From: Bacillota bacterium
Lineage (GTDB): Bacteria; Bacillota; Clostridia; Lachnospirales; Lachnospiraceae
Length of the DNA stretch: 16,193 nucleotides
Assembly (NCBI GenBank): GCA_023424235.1
Contig: JAFAEB010000157.1
Coordinates: forward strand, 1-16,193
Direction of reading: 5' to 3'
The notes beneath the pieces were generated by a model. It made no database searches and was not told the origin of the DNA. It worked only from the letters and a program-made list of their open reading frames with translations. Positions 9,078-16,193 of this stretch are shown here, one piece after another; within the stretch, counting starts at the first letter, position 1, and each line of letters starts with the position of its first letter. The position numbers and the translations under genes were made by a program.

Positions 9078-10028
9078 ATGAAAAAAGTTAATAAAAAGAA
9101 ACCCGCTTATTTGAAACACATAAAGGAGCTAGGAACATTAAAAAAATGGTTAACCTTTGGGATATATTTTGTTCTTGTATGTATTAGTTTTATATACTTA
9201 AAGCCAATATTAAAAATGATATCTATGACACTTATGTCCTCTACAGATGTTATTGATCCATCTGTAGAGTGGATACCAAAAAAGCTTTCCATTTCAAACT
9301 TAATTGTTGCAGCTGGAGTGCTTGATTTAAAAACAACCTTGTTTAATTCAGTATGGTTTTCTGCACTGTTAGCTATATCACAAACGATTGTATCTGCATT
9401 AACTGGGTTTGCAATGTCTAGGTATGATTTTAAATTTAAAAAAGTTTGGTTTATATTAATATTATTAGCATTTATTATACCAGTACCATTACTTATGGTT
9501 CCAAGGCTGATGGTATTTTTATCAGCCCAAAATGCATTAGGAATTAAATTAATTGGTACACCAATTCCTCAGATATTAATGTCAATATCGGGGCAAGGAG
9601 TTTATTCCACTGTATTAATCTTAATTTTTTATAACTTCTTTAATTTGATTCCATATTCTCTTGATGAAGCGGCTATGATTGATGGAGCTAGTCCTTTACA
9701 AGTCTTTGTTCAAATTGCAATGAAGTTATCAGCTACTACAGTACTTGTTGTATTCTTATTCTCACTTGTTTGGAATTGGAATGAAACATATATAACGGGA
9801 ACTCTTGTAAGGTCGAGTATCGAACTATTACCGCCAAAGTTAAGTGCTTTTGATAGTATCTTTGCAACCTATGCGGCGTCAAGTAGAGGGAATGCACAGT
9901 TTAGAATCAATGAGGCATATAAAATGTCAGCAACATTGATATCCATAACACCGCTATTAATTTTATATGCTTTTGTTCAAAAGAAATTTATTCAAGGTAT
10001 TGAAAACACAGGTATTACTGGTGAATAA
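9078..10028 (+). CDS. Carbohydrate ABC transporter permease, UgpE/MalG/YtcP-like (second pair)
   Basis: A 316-residue permease with six predicted membrane helices. It has an intact EAA loop at residues 197-203 (EAAMIDG, followed by ASPLQVFVQIAMKLS) and the typical C-terminal tail ending FIQGIENTGITGE. The helix VLVVFLFSLVWNWNETY carries the W-N-W/N-E-T region usual in MalG-type subunits. The ribosome binding site AAGGAGG (9062-9068) lies in the last codons of the preceding gene, 9 nt before the ATG, so the two permeases are probably made in step. It presumably forms a heterodimer with the 8187-9074 product. The gene for the GH16 lipoprotein follows after 14 nt, tying this transporter to beta-glucan breakdown products. 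Confidence 0.92.
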   Translation: MKKVNKKKPAYLKHIKELGTLKKWLTFGIYFVLVCISFIYLKPILKMISMTLMSSTDVIDPSVEWIPKKLSISNLIVAAGVLDLKTTLFNSVWFSALLAISQTIVSALTGFAMSRYDFKFKKVWFILILLAFIIPVPLLMVPRLMVFLSAQNALGIKLIGTPIPQILMSISGQGVYSTVLILIFYNFFNLIPYSLDEAAMIDGASPLQVFVQIAMKLSATTVLVVFLFSLVWNWNETYITGTLVRSSIELLPPKLSAFDSIFATYAASSRGNAQFRINEAYKMSATLISITPLLILYAFVQKKFIQGIENTGITGE

Positions 10029-10042
10029 GAGGAGAGAACGAA

Positions 10043-10996
10043 ATGGTTCATAACAATAGGTTTAAGCCTATCACGTTAGCTTTATACAGCCTAATTATTC
10101 TTGGTATGTTTACAGCTTGTGAAAAAAAAGAAAGTTACCCAGTAGGAAAAGTGGTATCCGACGCTTACGTGGTACCAAGTGAAAAGGATGTGGAGACATT
10201 GGATATGAAAGCAAAAGGTTTTGAATATGATTATGAGAATTTAACTTATGACTTAGTATGGAGTGATGAATTTGACTATGAAGGTCTACCAGATGAGTCA
10301 AAATGGAATTATGATACTGGTGGTCATGGTTGGGGAAACAATGAACTTCAATATTATACAGATGATAAGAACGCATTTGTTAAGGATGGTAAATTAATTA
10401 TTGAGGCAAGAAAAGAAGAATATGAAGGTAAGGATTACACTTCTGCTAGGTTAGTGTCTAGAGGTAAAGGCGACTGGTTATATGGTAAGATTGAAGTAAG
10501 TGCTAAATTACCAGAAGGACTTGGTACTTGGCCTGCTATTTGGATGCTTTCAACGGATTGGGAATATGGTGGTTGGCCAGCTTCTGGTGAAATCGATATT
10601 ATGGAACATGTTGGATATAATCAAAATACCATCCACGCTTCCGTTCATACACAATCTTATTACCATAGTATCAATACCCAAAAGACAGCCACTAAATTTA
10701 TCCCAGATGTAAGTACTAATTTCCATACTTACTCGATTGAATGGTTACCGGACAAAATTATGGCATATATCGATGGAGAGCTATACTTTACATTTGAACC
10801 AACAAAATATAAGCAAAATCCAACCTTTAAGGAATGGCCATTTGATAAAAAGATGCATTTATTATTAAATATTGCTGTTGGTGGTAATTGGGGTGGTGCA
10901 AAAGGGATGGATGAATCCATCTATCCAGTACAAATGGAAATCGATTATGTAAGAGTATATCAAAGCAAAGAAATTAATGCATTGATTGAAAAATAA
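10043..10996 (+). CDS. GH16 endo-beta-1,3-glucanase (laminarinase-type) lipoprotein
   Basis: A 317-residue surface lipoprotein. The signal sequence ends in a lipobox-like FTAC with the acylated cysteine at C26. A short linker (about 27-66) precedes a single GH16 jelly-roll domain from YDLVWSDEFDYEG to the C-terminal strand MEIDYVRVYQ. The catalytic signature EIDIME is at residues 183-188, with E183 as nucleophile and E188 as general acid/base. The extra residue between D and E is typical of laminarinases as opposed to lichenases. GTWPAIWML (161-169) forms the usual substrate-cleft strand. Expected reaction: retaining hydrolysis of internal beta-1,3 bonds in laminarin-like glucan, possibly also mixed-linkage glucan. 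No carbohydrate-binding module is attached. GAGGAG at 10029-10034 lies 8 nt before the ATG. It sits last in the long transporter operon, so it probably generates the imported oligosaccharides. Confidence 0.93.
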   Translation: MVHNNRFKPITLALYSLIILGMFTACEKKESYPVGKVVSDAYVVPSEKDVETLDMKAKGFEYDYENLTYDLVWSDEFDYEGLPDESKWNYDTGGHGWGNNELQYYTDDKNAFVKDGKLIIEARKEEYEGKDYTSARLVSRGKGDWLYGKIEVSAKLPEGLGTWPAIWMLSTDWEYGGWPASGEIDIMEHVGYNQNTIHASVHTQSYYHSINTQKTATKFIPDVSTNFHTYSIEWLPDKIMAYIDGELYFTFEPTKYKQNPTFKEWPFDKKMHLLLNIAVGGNWGGAKGMDESIYPVQMEIDYVRVYQSKEINALIEK

Positions 10997-11052
10997 AACA
11001 GAAAGAATGGAAACTTATTGTTTTTATAGTTTATTTAATTAAGTTACACAAG

Positions 11053-11068
11053 TATAATTAATTATAAT
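11053..11068 (+). promoter_or_regulatory. Possible promoter -10 region(s) upstream of the LacI gene
   Basis: Two perfect TATAAT hexamers occur at 11053-11058 and 11063-11068 in the 107-nt gap between the GH16 and lacI genes. The first lies within a 14-nt perfect AT palindrome (11053-11066). Matching -35 boxes are poor: TTTATT at 11030-11035 with 17-nt spacing, or TTAAGT at 11039-11044 with 18-nt spacing. Such hexamers are common by chance in AT-rich DNA. The gap is nevertheless the first one since the upstream operon wide enough for a promoter. Confidence 0.35.
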
Positions 11069-11103
11069 AAACAGAAATGAAGAAATAGAATGGAGAGACA
11101 TGT

Positions 11104-12102
11104 ATGGTAACAATTAAGGACGTAGCAAGAGAATCAGGTGTAGCAATTTCTACCGTTTCAAATGTATTAAATAATGTAAACGTAGTTAGCGAGGACACAA
11201 GGAAAAAAGTGCTCGATGCAGTTGAAAAATTAAAATATGTGCCTAATATGAATGCTAAGTTTCTAAAATCAAACAAAAAAAATACCATAGGTTTGTTTCT
11301 TCCTAGTATACAAGGTGACTTCTATAAGATGTTAATGCAAGCAATTCATTTGCAATGTAAGATTAATGGTTATTTATTAAATATCTATGTAAGCAATGAA
11401 AACACCAGTGAAGAAATATATGGAATGATTATTTCGTCTGGTGTAGAAGGTGCAATTGTACTAAATGAGCGTTTATCAAATGAATATATTGATCGAATTG
11501 CTTTAACGAATATGCCTATCGTATTTATTGATAGGGAATATAGAGGAAATCGAATGTCTAGTGTTGTAATTGACAATGCAATTGGAGCTACATTAGCTAC
11601 AGAGTACTTAATTAAACAAGGACATAGAAGAATTGGGTATATCCATGGTATTTATAATTATGACGATGAGGCAAGATATCATGCATACGTTGATGTAATG
11701 AAAAAATACGGCTTAGCTGTGGATGAGTCCATTATCCTAAGAGGGTATTTTGAAGAAGCAGTAGCTTATAGTGAAATGCGAGTTCTCTTATTAAAGGGAA
11801 TTGAATTACCAGATGCATTCTTTTGTGCCAACGATGAAATGGCATGGGGATGTATAAGAGCTTTACAAGAGGCTGGTATTAGTGTACCAGATAGGGTGAG
11901 TGTAATGGGCTTTGATGATAATACCTTAGCTGCATATTATTCCCCATCCATAACCACCATACATAGCCCGGTGGTTGAGCTTGGTAGTTTAAGTGCTACA
12001 GAAATAATACGACTAATGCAACATACCCAAGACTTGGAGGGAGATATTACTAGACTCTCACCTGCACTAGTTGTTAGAGATTCTTGTCGTATTCGCATAT
12101 AA
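11104..12102 (+). CDS. LacI-family transcriptional regulator
   Basis: A 332-residue regulator, the usual length for the family. The N-terminal helix-turn-helix is TIKDVARESGVAISTVSNVL (residues 3-22). It is followed by the linker helix and hinge (YVPNMNAKFLKS, about 45-56) and a periplasmic-binding-protein-like sensor domain with the conserved AFFCANDEMAWGCIRALQEAG and VMGFDD strands. GGAGAG at 11092-11097 is 6 nt before the ATG. It is transcribed in the same direction as the cluster and sits between the transporter/GH16 block and the phosphorylase. It is therefore most likely the local sugar-responsive repressor for this locus, probably also controlling its own gene. The inducer is unknown; laminaribiose or a related glucoside is a guess from context. 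Confidence 0.92.
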   Translation: MVTIKDVARESGVAISTVSNVLNNVNVVSEDTRKKVLDAVEKLKYVPNMNAKFLKSNKKNTIGLFLPSIQGDFYKMLMQAIHLQCKINGYLLNIYVSNENTSEEIYGMIISSGVEGAIVLNERLSNEYIDRIALTNMPIVFIDREYRGNRMSSVVIDNAIGATLATEYLIKQGHRRIGYIHGIYNYDDEARYHAYVDVMKKYGLAVDESIILRGYFEEAVAYSEMRVLLLKGIELPDAFFCANDEMAWGCIRALQEAGISVPDRVSVMGFDDNTLAAYYSPSITTIHSPVVELGSLSATEIIRLMQHTQDLEGDITRLSPALVVRDSCRIRI

Positions 12103-12131
12103 ACAGGCAAACAATATCGTTTATAAATCTT

Positions 12132-12170
12132 TATAGCCTGCATCTGAAATTTTGGAAGGTGTGGGCTATA
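12132..12170 (+). promoter_or_regulatory. Leader hairpin upstream of the phosphorylase gene
   Basis: A 14-base-pair stem with an 11-nt loop: the arm TATAGCCTGCATCT (12132-12145) pairs with AGGTGTGGGCTATA (12157-12170). It has three G-U pairs, and the outer 7 bp are perfect. No T-run follows on either strand, so it does not look like a standard intrinsic terminator. It sits 53 nt before the phosphorylase start codon and could be an mRNA-processing, stability or attenuation element, or a decayed terminator of lacI. Confidence 0.45.
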
Positions 12171-12211
12171 TACAAATAAAGCTATGCCAATATGGGTTTA
12201 GTTGGCAGAAT

Positions 12212-12217
12212 GGAGAG
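12212..12217 (+). promoter_or_regulatory. Ribosome binding site that fixes the phosphorylase start
   Basis: GGAGAG lies 6 nt before the ATG at 12224. It decides against the longer in-frame TTG start at 12152, which has no ribosome binding site and lies in the loop of the leader hairpin. Confidence 0.7.
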
Positions 12218-12223
12218 AGTATT

Positions 12224-15200
12224 ATGGGTGATTATAGATTACAAGGGGATACCTATGTAATTGAAAACTATGATAGATTACCTGCATTTTCTAGTTTCCT
12301 ACCAGGACTCGCAGGAATAAAAGGAATCCCTTTATGGGTGTTTTACACAAACAGAGGACAAGGAATTAATAGTTTTGGAATACATCATAAAAGCAATGCA
12401 ATTATGGAGTTTAATCCAGCAAATACTGCATATGAAAATACAGCGCTAAAGGGTTTTCGTACCTTTATTAAAGTTAATGGTAGCTACTATGAGCCTTTCT
12501 TTCCTGGTGAAATAAAAGCAAATCGTTGTATCTACATGAAGCAAAATAGCTTTATGGTAGAAGAGGTAAATGAAGAGTATGGATTAAAAATAAAGGTTAA
12601 GTATTTTGTTCTTCCTAATGAAAGTATTGGGGCTTTAGTTAGAAAAGTAGAAATTACAAACATTTCAAATGAGCTTATGGAGATTGAAATGTTAGATGGT
12701 ATGCCTAAAGTGATTCCATATGGTGTTGCTAATGGAGCATTTAAAGAAATGTCTAATTTATTAAAAAGCTGGACTGAAATAAAGAATACAGATATGAACA
12801 TTCCTTTTATTACAATGAGAGCTTCTAGTGATGATTCAGCAGAAGTTGAGGAAATTGAAGGTGGTTATTACTATTTATCTGTAGCGAATGGTGAATTGTT
12901 ACCGATACTATTTGATGTAGATAAGGTATTTGGATATGATACCTCTCTCGTAAATCCAGTAGAATTTAAAAATAAATCTACAAAGGACTTAAAGACAGAG
13001 GAAGGCTGCTTCTATAATAAGGTTCCTTGTTGTTTTACAGCAAGTGAATATAAGTTAGAGCCAAATGAGAGTTACACCTTTGCTTCCTTTGTTGGGTTTG
13101 CTAATTCAGTAAATGAAATTAATGAAAAGGCCTTAGATATATGTAAGACTGAGTATGTAAATGAAAAAGAGCAGCTTGCAGATGCTATCGTAGCAACATT
13201 TACAAAGGATGTTAAGACAACGACAGCACTTCCTACTTTTGATAAATATGTAGAGCAATGCTACTTAGATAATTTCTTACGTGGAGGGTATCCTTTCGTA
13301 TTTAATAAAGAGAAGAATCCTAGTGTCGTTCACTTATTTAGTAGAAAACATGGTGATCCAGAACGTGACTATAATTTCTTTGCAATTGCAGGTGAATATT
13401 ATTCACAAGGCAATGGAAATTTTAGAGATGTAAATCAAAATAGAAGAAATGACGTATTTTTTAACCCTCATGTAGGTACTTTTAATATTAAAACCTTCTT
13501 CTCCTTAATCCAAATGGATGGATATAATCCTTTAGAGGTTAGACCTTCTACCTTCTGTGTGAAAGAAGAAGAAAGGAAAGAAGTAGATGCTTATCTAGCA
13601 AAGAGTGTGGCTAGTAATGGTGAAAAATTAGGTTCACTTTTAGTGAAATCCTTTACACCAGGTCAAATTGCAAAGGTAATTTCAAGTAATCATGTAGTGT
13701 TAAATACTAGCTTAGATGAACTAATCGAGGGAATTTTATTCTATTGTGATGAGCAGATTGAAGCAGGTTTTGGTGAAGGTTATTGGAGTGATCACTGGGG
13801 CTATAATATGGATTTAGTCGATGATTATCTAAAAATATACCCAGATAAGCTAGAAGAACTACTTTATGAAGATACGAGCTATGGCTATTATGATAGTGCA
13901 GCAAGAGTTTTAAGACGAAGTGAAACTTATGTACTTGGTAAAAAAGGTGTAAGACAATATGGTTCTTTGGTTCATGACGAAGAAAAGAATCATAAAGCTG
14001 GATTTGTAAAGAACGGAAGTAACTGGCTGAAAGATAAGAATGGGAATAAGGTAAGTTCTAATCTTATGGTAAAATTATTATCCCTTGGACTTATTAAATT
14101 TGCAACCCTAGATCCATTTGGTATGGGTATTGAAATGGAAGGTGGTAAGCCTGGCTGGAATGATGCCATGAACGGTATACCTGGTTTATTTGGTAGTGGT
14201 ATGGCTGAAACCTTTGAATTAAAGCGTGTTATTGATTTCATTTGCTATCATCTAGATGAGGAGAGAGAACTTACCTTACCAGTGGAACTTTACGAATTAC
14301 TTCTAGGTGTAAATGATAGATTAGTAAAATTCTATGGTAATGAAATAAGTGACTTTGATTACTGGGATCAAGTTGCATCCCTTAGAGAAGAGTTTCGTGA
14401 TAAAATCCGCTTTGGAATCGATGGAAGCTATGTTAAGGTCAAGAGCTTATCTTCTGTATTTAATAGATTTAATCAAAAAATTAGTGAAGGTATCGAGCGT
14501 GCAAAAACATATGGTGATGTTATTCCAACTTACTTTACATATGAACCTACTAAGTATACTAAGATTTTAGATAAGGACGGAAATGAAGTACTAAGCCACT
14601 ATGGATTAGCAAAGGTTATCGTTCATGAATTCAAGGTAATACCACTACCAGCATTCCTTGAAGGACCTGCAAGAATGCTTAAGGTAATGACAGACAAAGA
14701 GGAAGCAGGACATATTTTTAGGGAAGTAAGAAAAAGTGAACTTTTTGATATAGAACTAAAAATGTATAAAACTTCGGTACCTCTTGATGATATTTCAATG
14801 GAACATGGTAGAATTAGAGCCTTCACTCCAGGATGGCTTGAAAGAGAAAGTGTATTCCTACATATGGAGTATAAATATTTATATGGATTAATTAAGGCTG
14901 GCTTATGTGAAGAGTTTTATGAAGAGATTAAAACTACTTTTATACCATTCTTACCACCAGAAGAATATGGAAGAAGTATATTAGAGAATTCCTCTTTTAT
15001 CGCATCAAGTAGAAATCCAAATAAAGAAGTTCATAAAAGAGGCTATGTATCTAGACTTAGTGGTTCCACCACGGAGTTAATATCCATGTGGATACAGATG
15101 TTTATAGGTGATAAGGTATTTAGCTTTGAAAATGGAGAGCTATCCCTTCACTTTGAACCGAAATTACCAGAGTATTTCTTTGATGATAAGGATGAGGTAA

Positions 15201-15403
15201 GCTTTGCTCTATTATCAAATTGCATGGTAACTTATCGTAACAAAAAGAGACTGAATACCTTTGGAGAAAAGAAAGGCAAGATAGTAAGCATTACAATTCC
15301 AGAACGAGATATAACAGTGACAGGAAGTGTTCTTCAGGGTGAGCTTGCAAAAGAAGTAAGAGAAGGTAACATAAAAACCTTACTTGTTGATATTGATGAA
15401 TAG
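12224..15403 (+). CDS. Beta-1,3-glucan / oligoglucan phosphorylase (GH94-related, probably GH161 or GH149)
   Basis: A 1059-residue cytosolic enzyme with no signal peptide, counted from the ATG at 12224. It is longer than ordinary GH94 cellobiose phosphorylases (about 800) and fits the roughly 1,000-1,100-residue GH149/GH161 enzymes. The N-terminus MGDYRLQGDTYVIENYDRLP, followed by a conserved PGLAGIKGIPLWVF stretch, is typical of that group. The catalytic-acid motif is PGWNDAMNG with D647 as the proposed general acid, matching WND of GH94. Candidate phosphate-site segments are HGRIRAFTPGWLERE (861-875, with H880 downstream) and SGSTTELISM (946-955). Expected reaction: inverting phosphorolysis of beta-1,3-gluco-oligosaccharides to alpha-glucose-1-phosphate and a shortened chain, saving ATP. 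The GH161 assignment (common in Gram-positives) over GH149 is inference. It follows lacI and precedes the GH5 gene by 44 nt. Confidence 0.85.
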   Translation: MGDYRLQGDTYVIENYDRLPAFSSFLPGLAGIKGIPLWVFYTNRGQGINSFGIHHKSNAIMEFNPANTAYENTALKGFRTFIKVNGSYYEPFFPGEIKANRCIYMKQNSFMVEEVNEEYGLKIKVKYFVLPNESIGALVRKVEITNISNELMEIEMLDGMPKVIPYGVANGAFKEMSNLLKSWTEIKNTDMNIPFITMRASSDDSAEVEEIEGGYYYLSVANGELLPILFDVDKVFGYDTSLVNPVEFKNKSTKDLKTEEGCFYNKVPCCFTASEYKLEPNESYTFASFVGFANSVNEINEKALDICKTEYVNEKEQLADAIVATFTKDVKTTTALPTFDKYVEQCYLDNFLRGGYPFVFNKEKNPSVVHLFSRKHGDPERDYNFFAIAGEYYSQGNGNFRDVNQNRRNDVFFNPHVGTFNIKTFFSLIQMDGYNPLEVRPSTFCVKEEERKEVDAYLAKSVASNGEKLGSLLVKSFTPGQIAKVISSNHVVLNTSLDELIEGILFYCDEQIEAGFGEGYWSDHWGYNMDLVDDYLKIYPDKLEELLYEDTSYGYYDSAARVLRRSETYVLGKKGVRQYGSLVHDEEKNHKAGFVKNGSNWLKDKNGNKVSSNLMVKLLSLGLIKFATLDPFGMGIEMEGGKPGWNDAMNGIPGLFGSGMAETFELKRVIDFICYHLDEERELTLPVELYELLLGVNDRLVKFYGNEISDFDYWDQVASLREEFRDKIRFGIDGSYVKVKSLSSVFNRFNQKISEGIERAKTYGDVIPTYFTYEPTKYTKILDKDGNEVLSHYGLAKVIVHEFKVIPLPAFLEGPARMLKVMTDKEEAGHIFREVRKSELFDIELKMYKTSVPLDDISMEHGRIRAFTPGWLERESVFLHMEYKYLYGLIKAGLCEEFYEEIKTTFIPFLPPEEYGRSILENSSFIASSRNPNKEVHKRGYVSRLSGSTTELISMWIQMFIGDKVFSFENGELSLHFEPKLPEYFFDDKDEVSFALLSNCMVTYRNKKRLNTFGEKKGKIVSITIPERDITVTGSVLQGELAKEVREGNIKTLLVDIDE

Positions 15404-15447
15404 AACATAAGAAGTAAGATAACTTTTTTCTAGTTAGGAGAAGATCT

Positions 15448-16193
15448 ATGAAAAAGGTAATTCTGCTACTTTTATTATCACTAGTATGTAATTTTAAGGT
15501 GATACATGCTAGTGAAATAAAGGATAGCAAAGAGGGTAATGTGCCTAGCACAAAGTCGCTAGACTCTGGAAAGGTAAGGGATTTTGATATGGAACGTTTT
15601 TTAAAAGCAGATGGTAAGGTATTAAGAAATAAACAAGGTAAAGGTGATGTTGTTACATTAGTAGGCACCAATGTAGGTGGTTGGCAGGTAATGGAGGCTT
15701 GGATGTGTCCGACGGATGCCAAAGACCAATTAACTACCATGAAGGTTTTTACAGACCGATTTGGTAAAGAAGTAGCAGAGGAACTTATAAAAGTTTACGA
15801 AAACCATTGGTGGAAAGATGATGATTTTGACAATGTGCTAGACCTTAATTTTAATGTTCTTAGACTTCCTATATCCTATATCAATCTATTAGATGAGGAT
15901 GGGAAGCTTAGAGCTGATACCTTAGCTACTTACGACTGGTTTGTAGATGAGTGTGAAAAAAGAGATATCTATGTCATATTAGACTTACATGCGGCTCCAG
16001 GTTCTCAAAATGGAAAAGATCATTCAGGTGATAGTAGTGCTTCCAAATTATATCAAAGTAAAGAGTATAGGGAATTAACAATTTCACTTTGGAAACAACT
16101 AGCTGCTCACTATAAAGGAAATCCTACGATTGCTGGTTATGACTTATTAAATGAGCCAGAAGGAACAGAGGAAGAAAAAACACCATGGGGTGG
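15448..16193 (+). CDS. Secreted GH5 glycosidase, exo-beta-1,3-glucanase (Exg1/BglC)-like (3' partial)
   Basis: The gene runs off the window; 248 complete codons are visible. AGGAG at 15436-15440 lies 7 nt before the ATG. A signal peptide MKKVILLLLLSLVCNFKVIHA is followed by S22, with cleavage likely after HA; no lipobox is seen. After a polar linker comes TNVGGWQVMEAWM, resembling the RGVNLGGWLVLEPW start of yeast-type exo-beta-1,3-glucanases. GH5 signatures follow: FNVLRLPISY, YVILDLHAAPGSQNG and IAGYDLLNEPEG, in which E236 of NEP is the catalytic acid/base. The nucleophile glutamate lies beyond the window. Likely role: hydrolysis of beta-1,3- or beta-1,6-glucan outside the cell, complementing the GH16 enzyme. 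GH5 covers many activities, so the exact specificity is inferred from the Exg1-like motif and the locus. Confidence 0.85.
   Translation, partial: MKKVILLLLLSLVCNFKVIHASEIKDSKEGNVPSTKSLDSGKVRDFDMERFLKADGKVLRNKQGKGDVVTLVGTNVGGWQVMEAWMCPTDAKDQLTTMKVFTDRFGKEVAEELIKVYENHWWKDDDFDNVLDLNFNVLRLPISYINLLDEDGKLRADTLATYDWFVDECEKRDIYVILDLHAAPGSQNGKDHSGDSSASKLYQSKEYRELTISLWKQLAAHYKGNPTIAGYDLLNEPEGTEEEKTPWG

Noticed and set aside
10990..11034. Possible terminator after the GH16 gene (ATAAAACA pairing with TTGTTTTTAT)
   Set aside because: The stem is almost all A-T with a bulge, and no GC-rich stem precedes the T-run; it is not convincing in AT-rich DNA.
15291..15740. 149-codon open frame on the minus strand across the end of the phosphorylase gene and the start of the GH5 gene
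   Set aside because: It lies opposite two well-supported genes, has no recognisable domain or ribosome binding site that I could see, and covers the GH5 ribosome binding site and start.
1..16193. Mobile elements, CRISPR repeats, tRNA/rRNA genes or phage genes
   Set aside because: No transposase-like product, regularly spaced repeats or RNA gene signature was seen; the gaps between genes are too short and hold only the elements listed.

Overview
The window is AT-rich, densely packed, and has every supported gene on the + strand. Strong AGGAGG-type ribosome binding sites, AT-rich codon use, lipoprotein/secretion signals and the gene families present point to a low-GC Gram-positive bacterium. 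A polysaccharide-degrading Clostridia member such as a Lachnospiraceae / Lachnoclostridium-type organism fits best; this assignment is inference.

The locus looks like a beta-1,3-glucan (laminarin/callose/fungal glucan type) utilisation cluster. Layout: (1) positions 1-1926, the 3' part of an oversized extracellular solute-binding protein, then a first pair of carbohydrate ABC permeases (1926-2855, 2868-3737). (2) Positions 3747-8169, two unusual large envelope proteins: a secreted-side NHL beta-propeller + TPR + Yip1-like polytopic membrane protein, and a membrane-anchored DUF5696-type protein whose gene overlaps it by 14 nt. (3) Positions 8187-10028, a second pair of ABC permeases. (4) Positions 10043-10996, a GH16 laminarinase-type lipoprotein. 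(5) Positions 11104-12102, a LacI-family regulator. (6) Positions 12224-15403, a large cytosolic inverting phosphorylase of the GH94/GH149/GH161 group, most like the beta-1,3-glucan phosphorylases. (7) Positions 15448-16193, the 5' part of a secreted GH5 glycosidase resembling exo-beta-1,3-glucanases; it runs off the window.

Proposed working: the GH16 lipoprotein and the GH5 enzyme cut beta-1,3-glucan outside the cell. The solute-binding protein and permeases import oligosaccharides. The phosphorylase splits them with phosphate to glucose-1-phosphate, and the LacI protein senses a sugar and controls expression. No ABC ATPase gene is present, so a shared MsmX/UgpC-type ATPase elsewhere in the genome is presumed. 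The least understood part is the central module: two permease pairs with only one visible binding protein, flanking the NHL-TPR-Yip1 and DUF5696 proteins.

From the first gene to the GH16 gene the genes abut or overlap (-14 to +17 nt), as in one operon. Gaps of 107, 121 and 44 nt follow around lacI and the phosphorylase; they hold possible promoter and hairpin elements. There is no gene-free stretch longer than 300 bases. I saw no tRNA, rRNA, CRISPR array, insertion sequence or phage feature.
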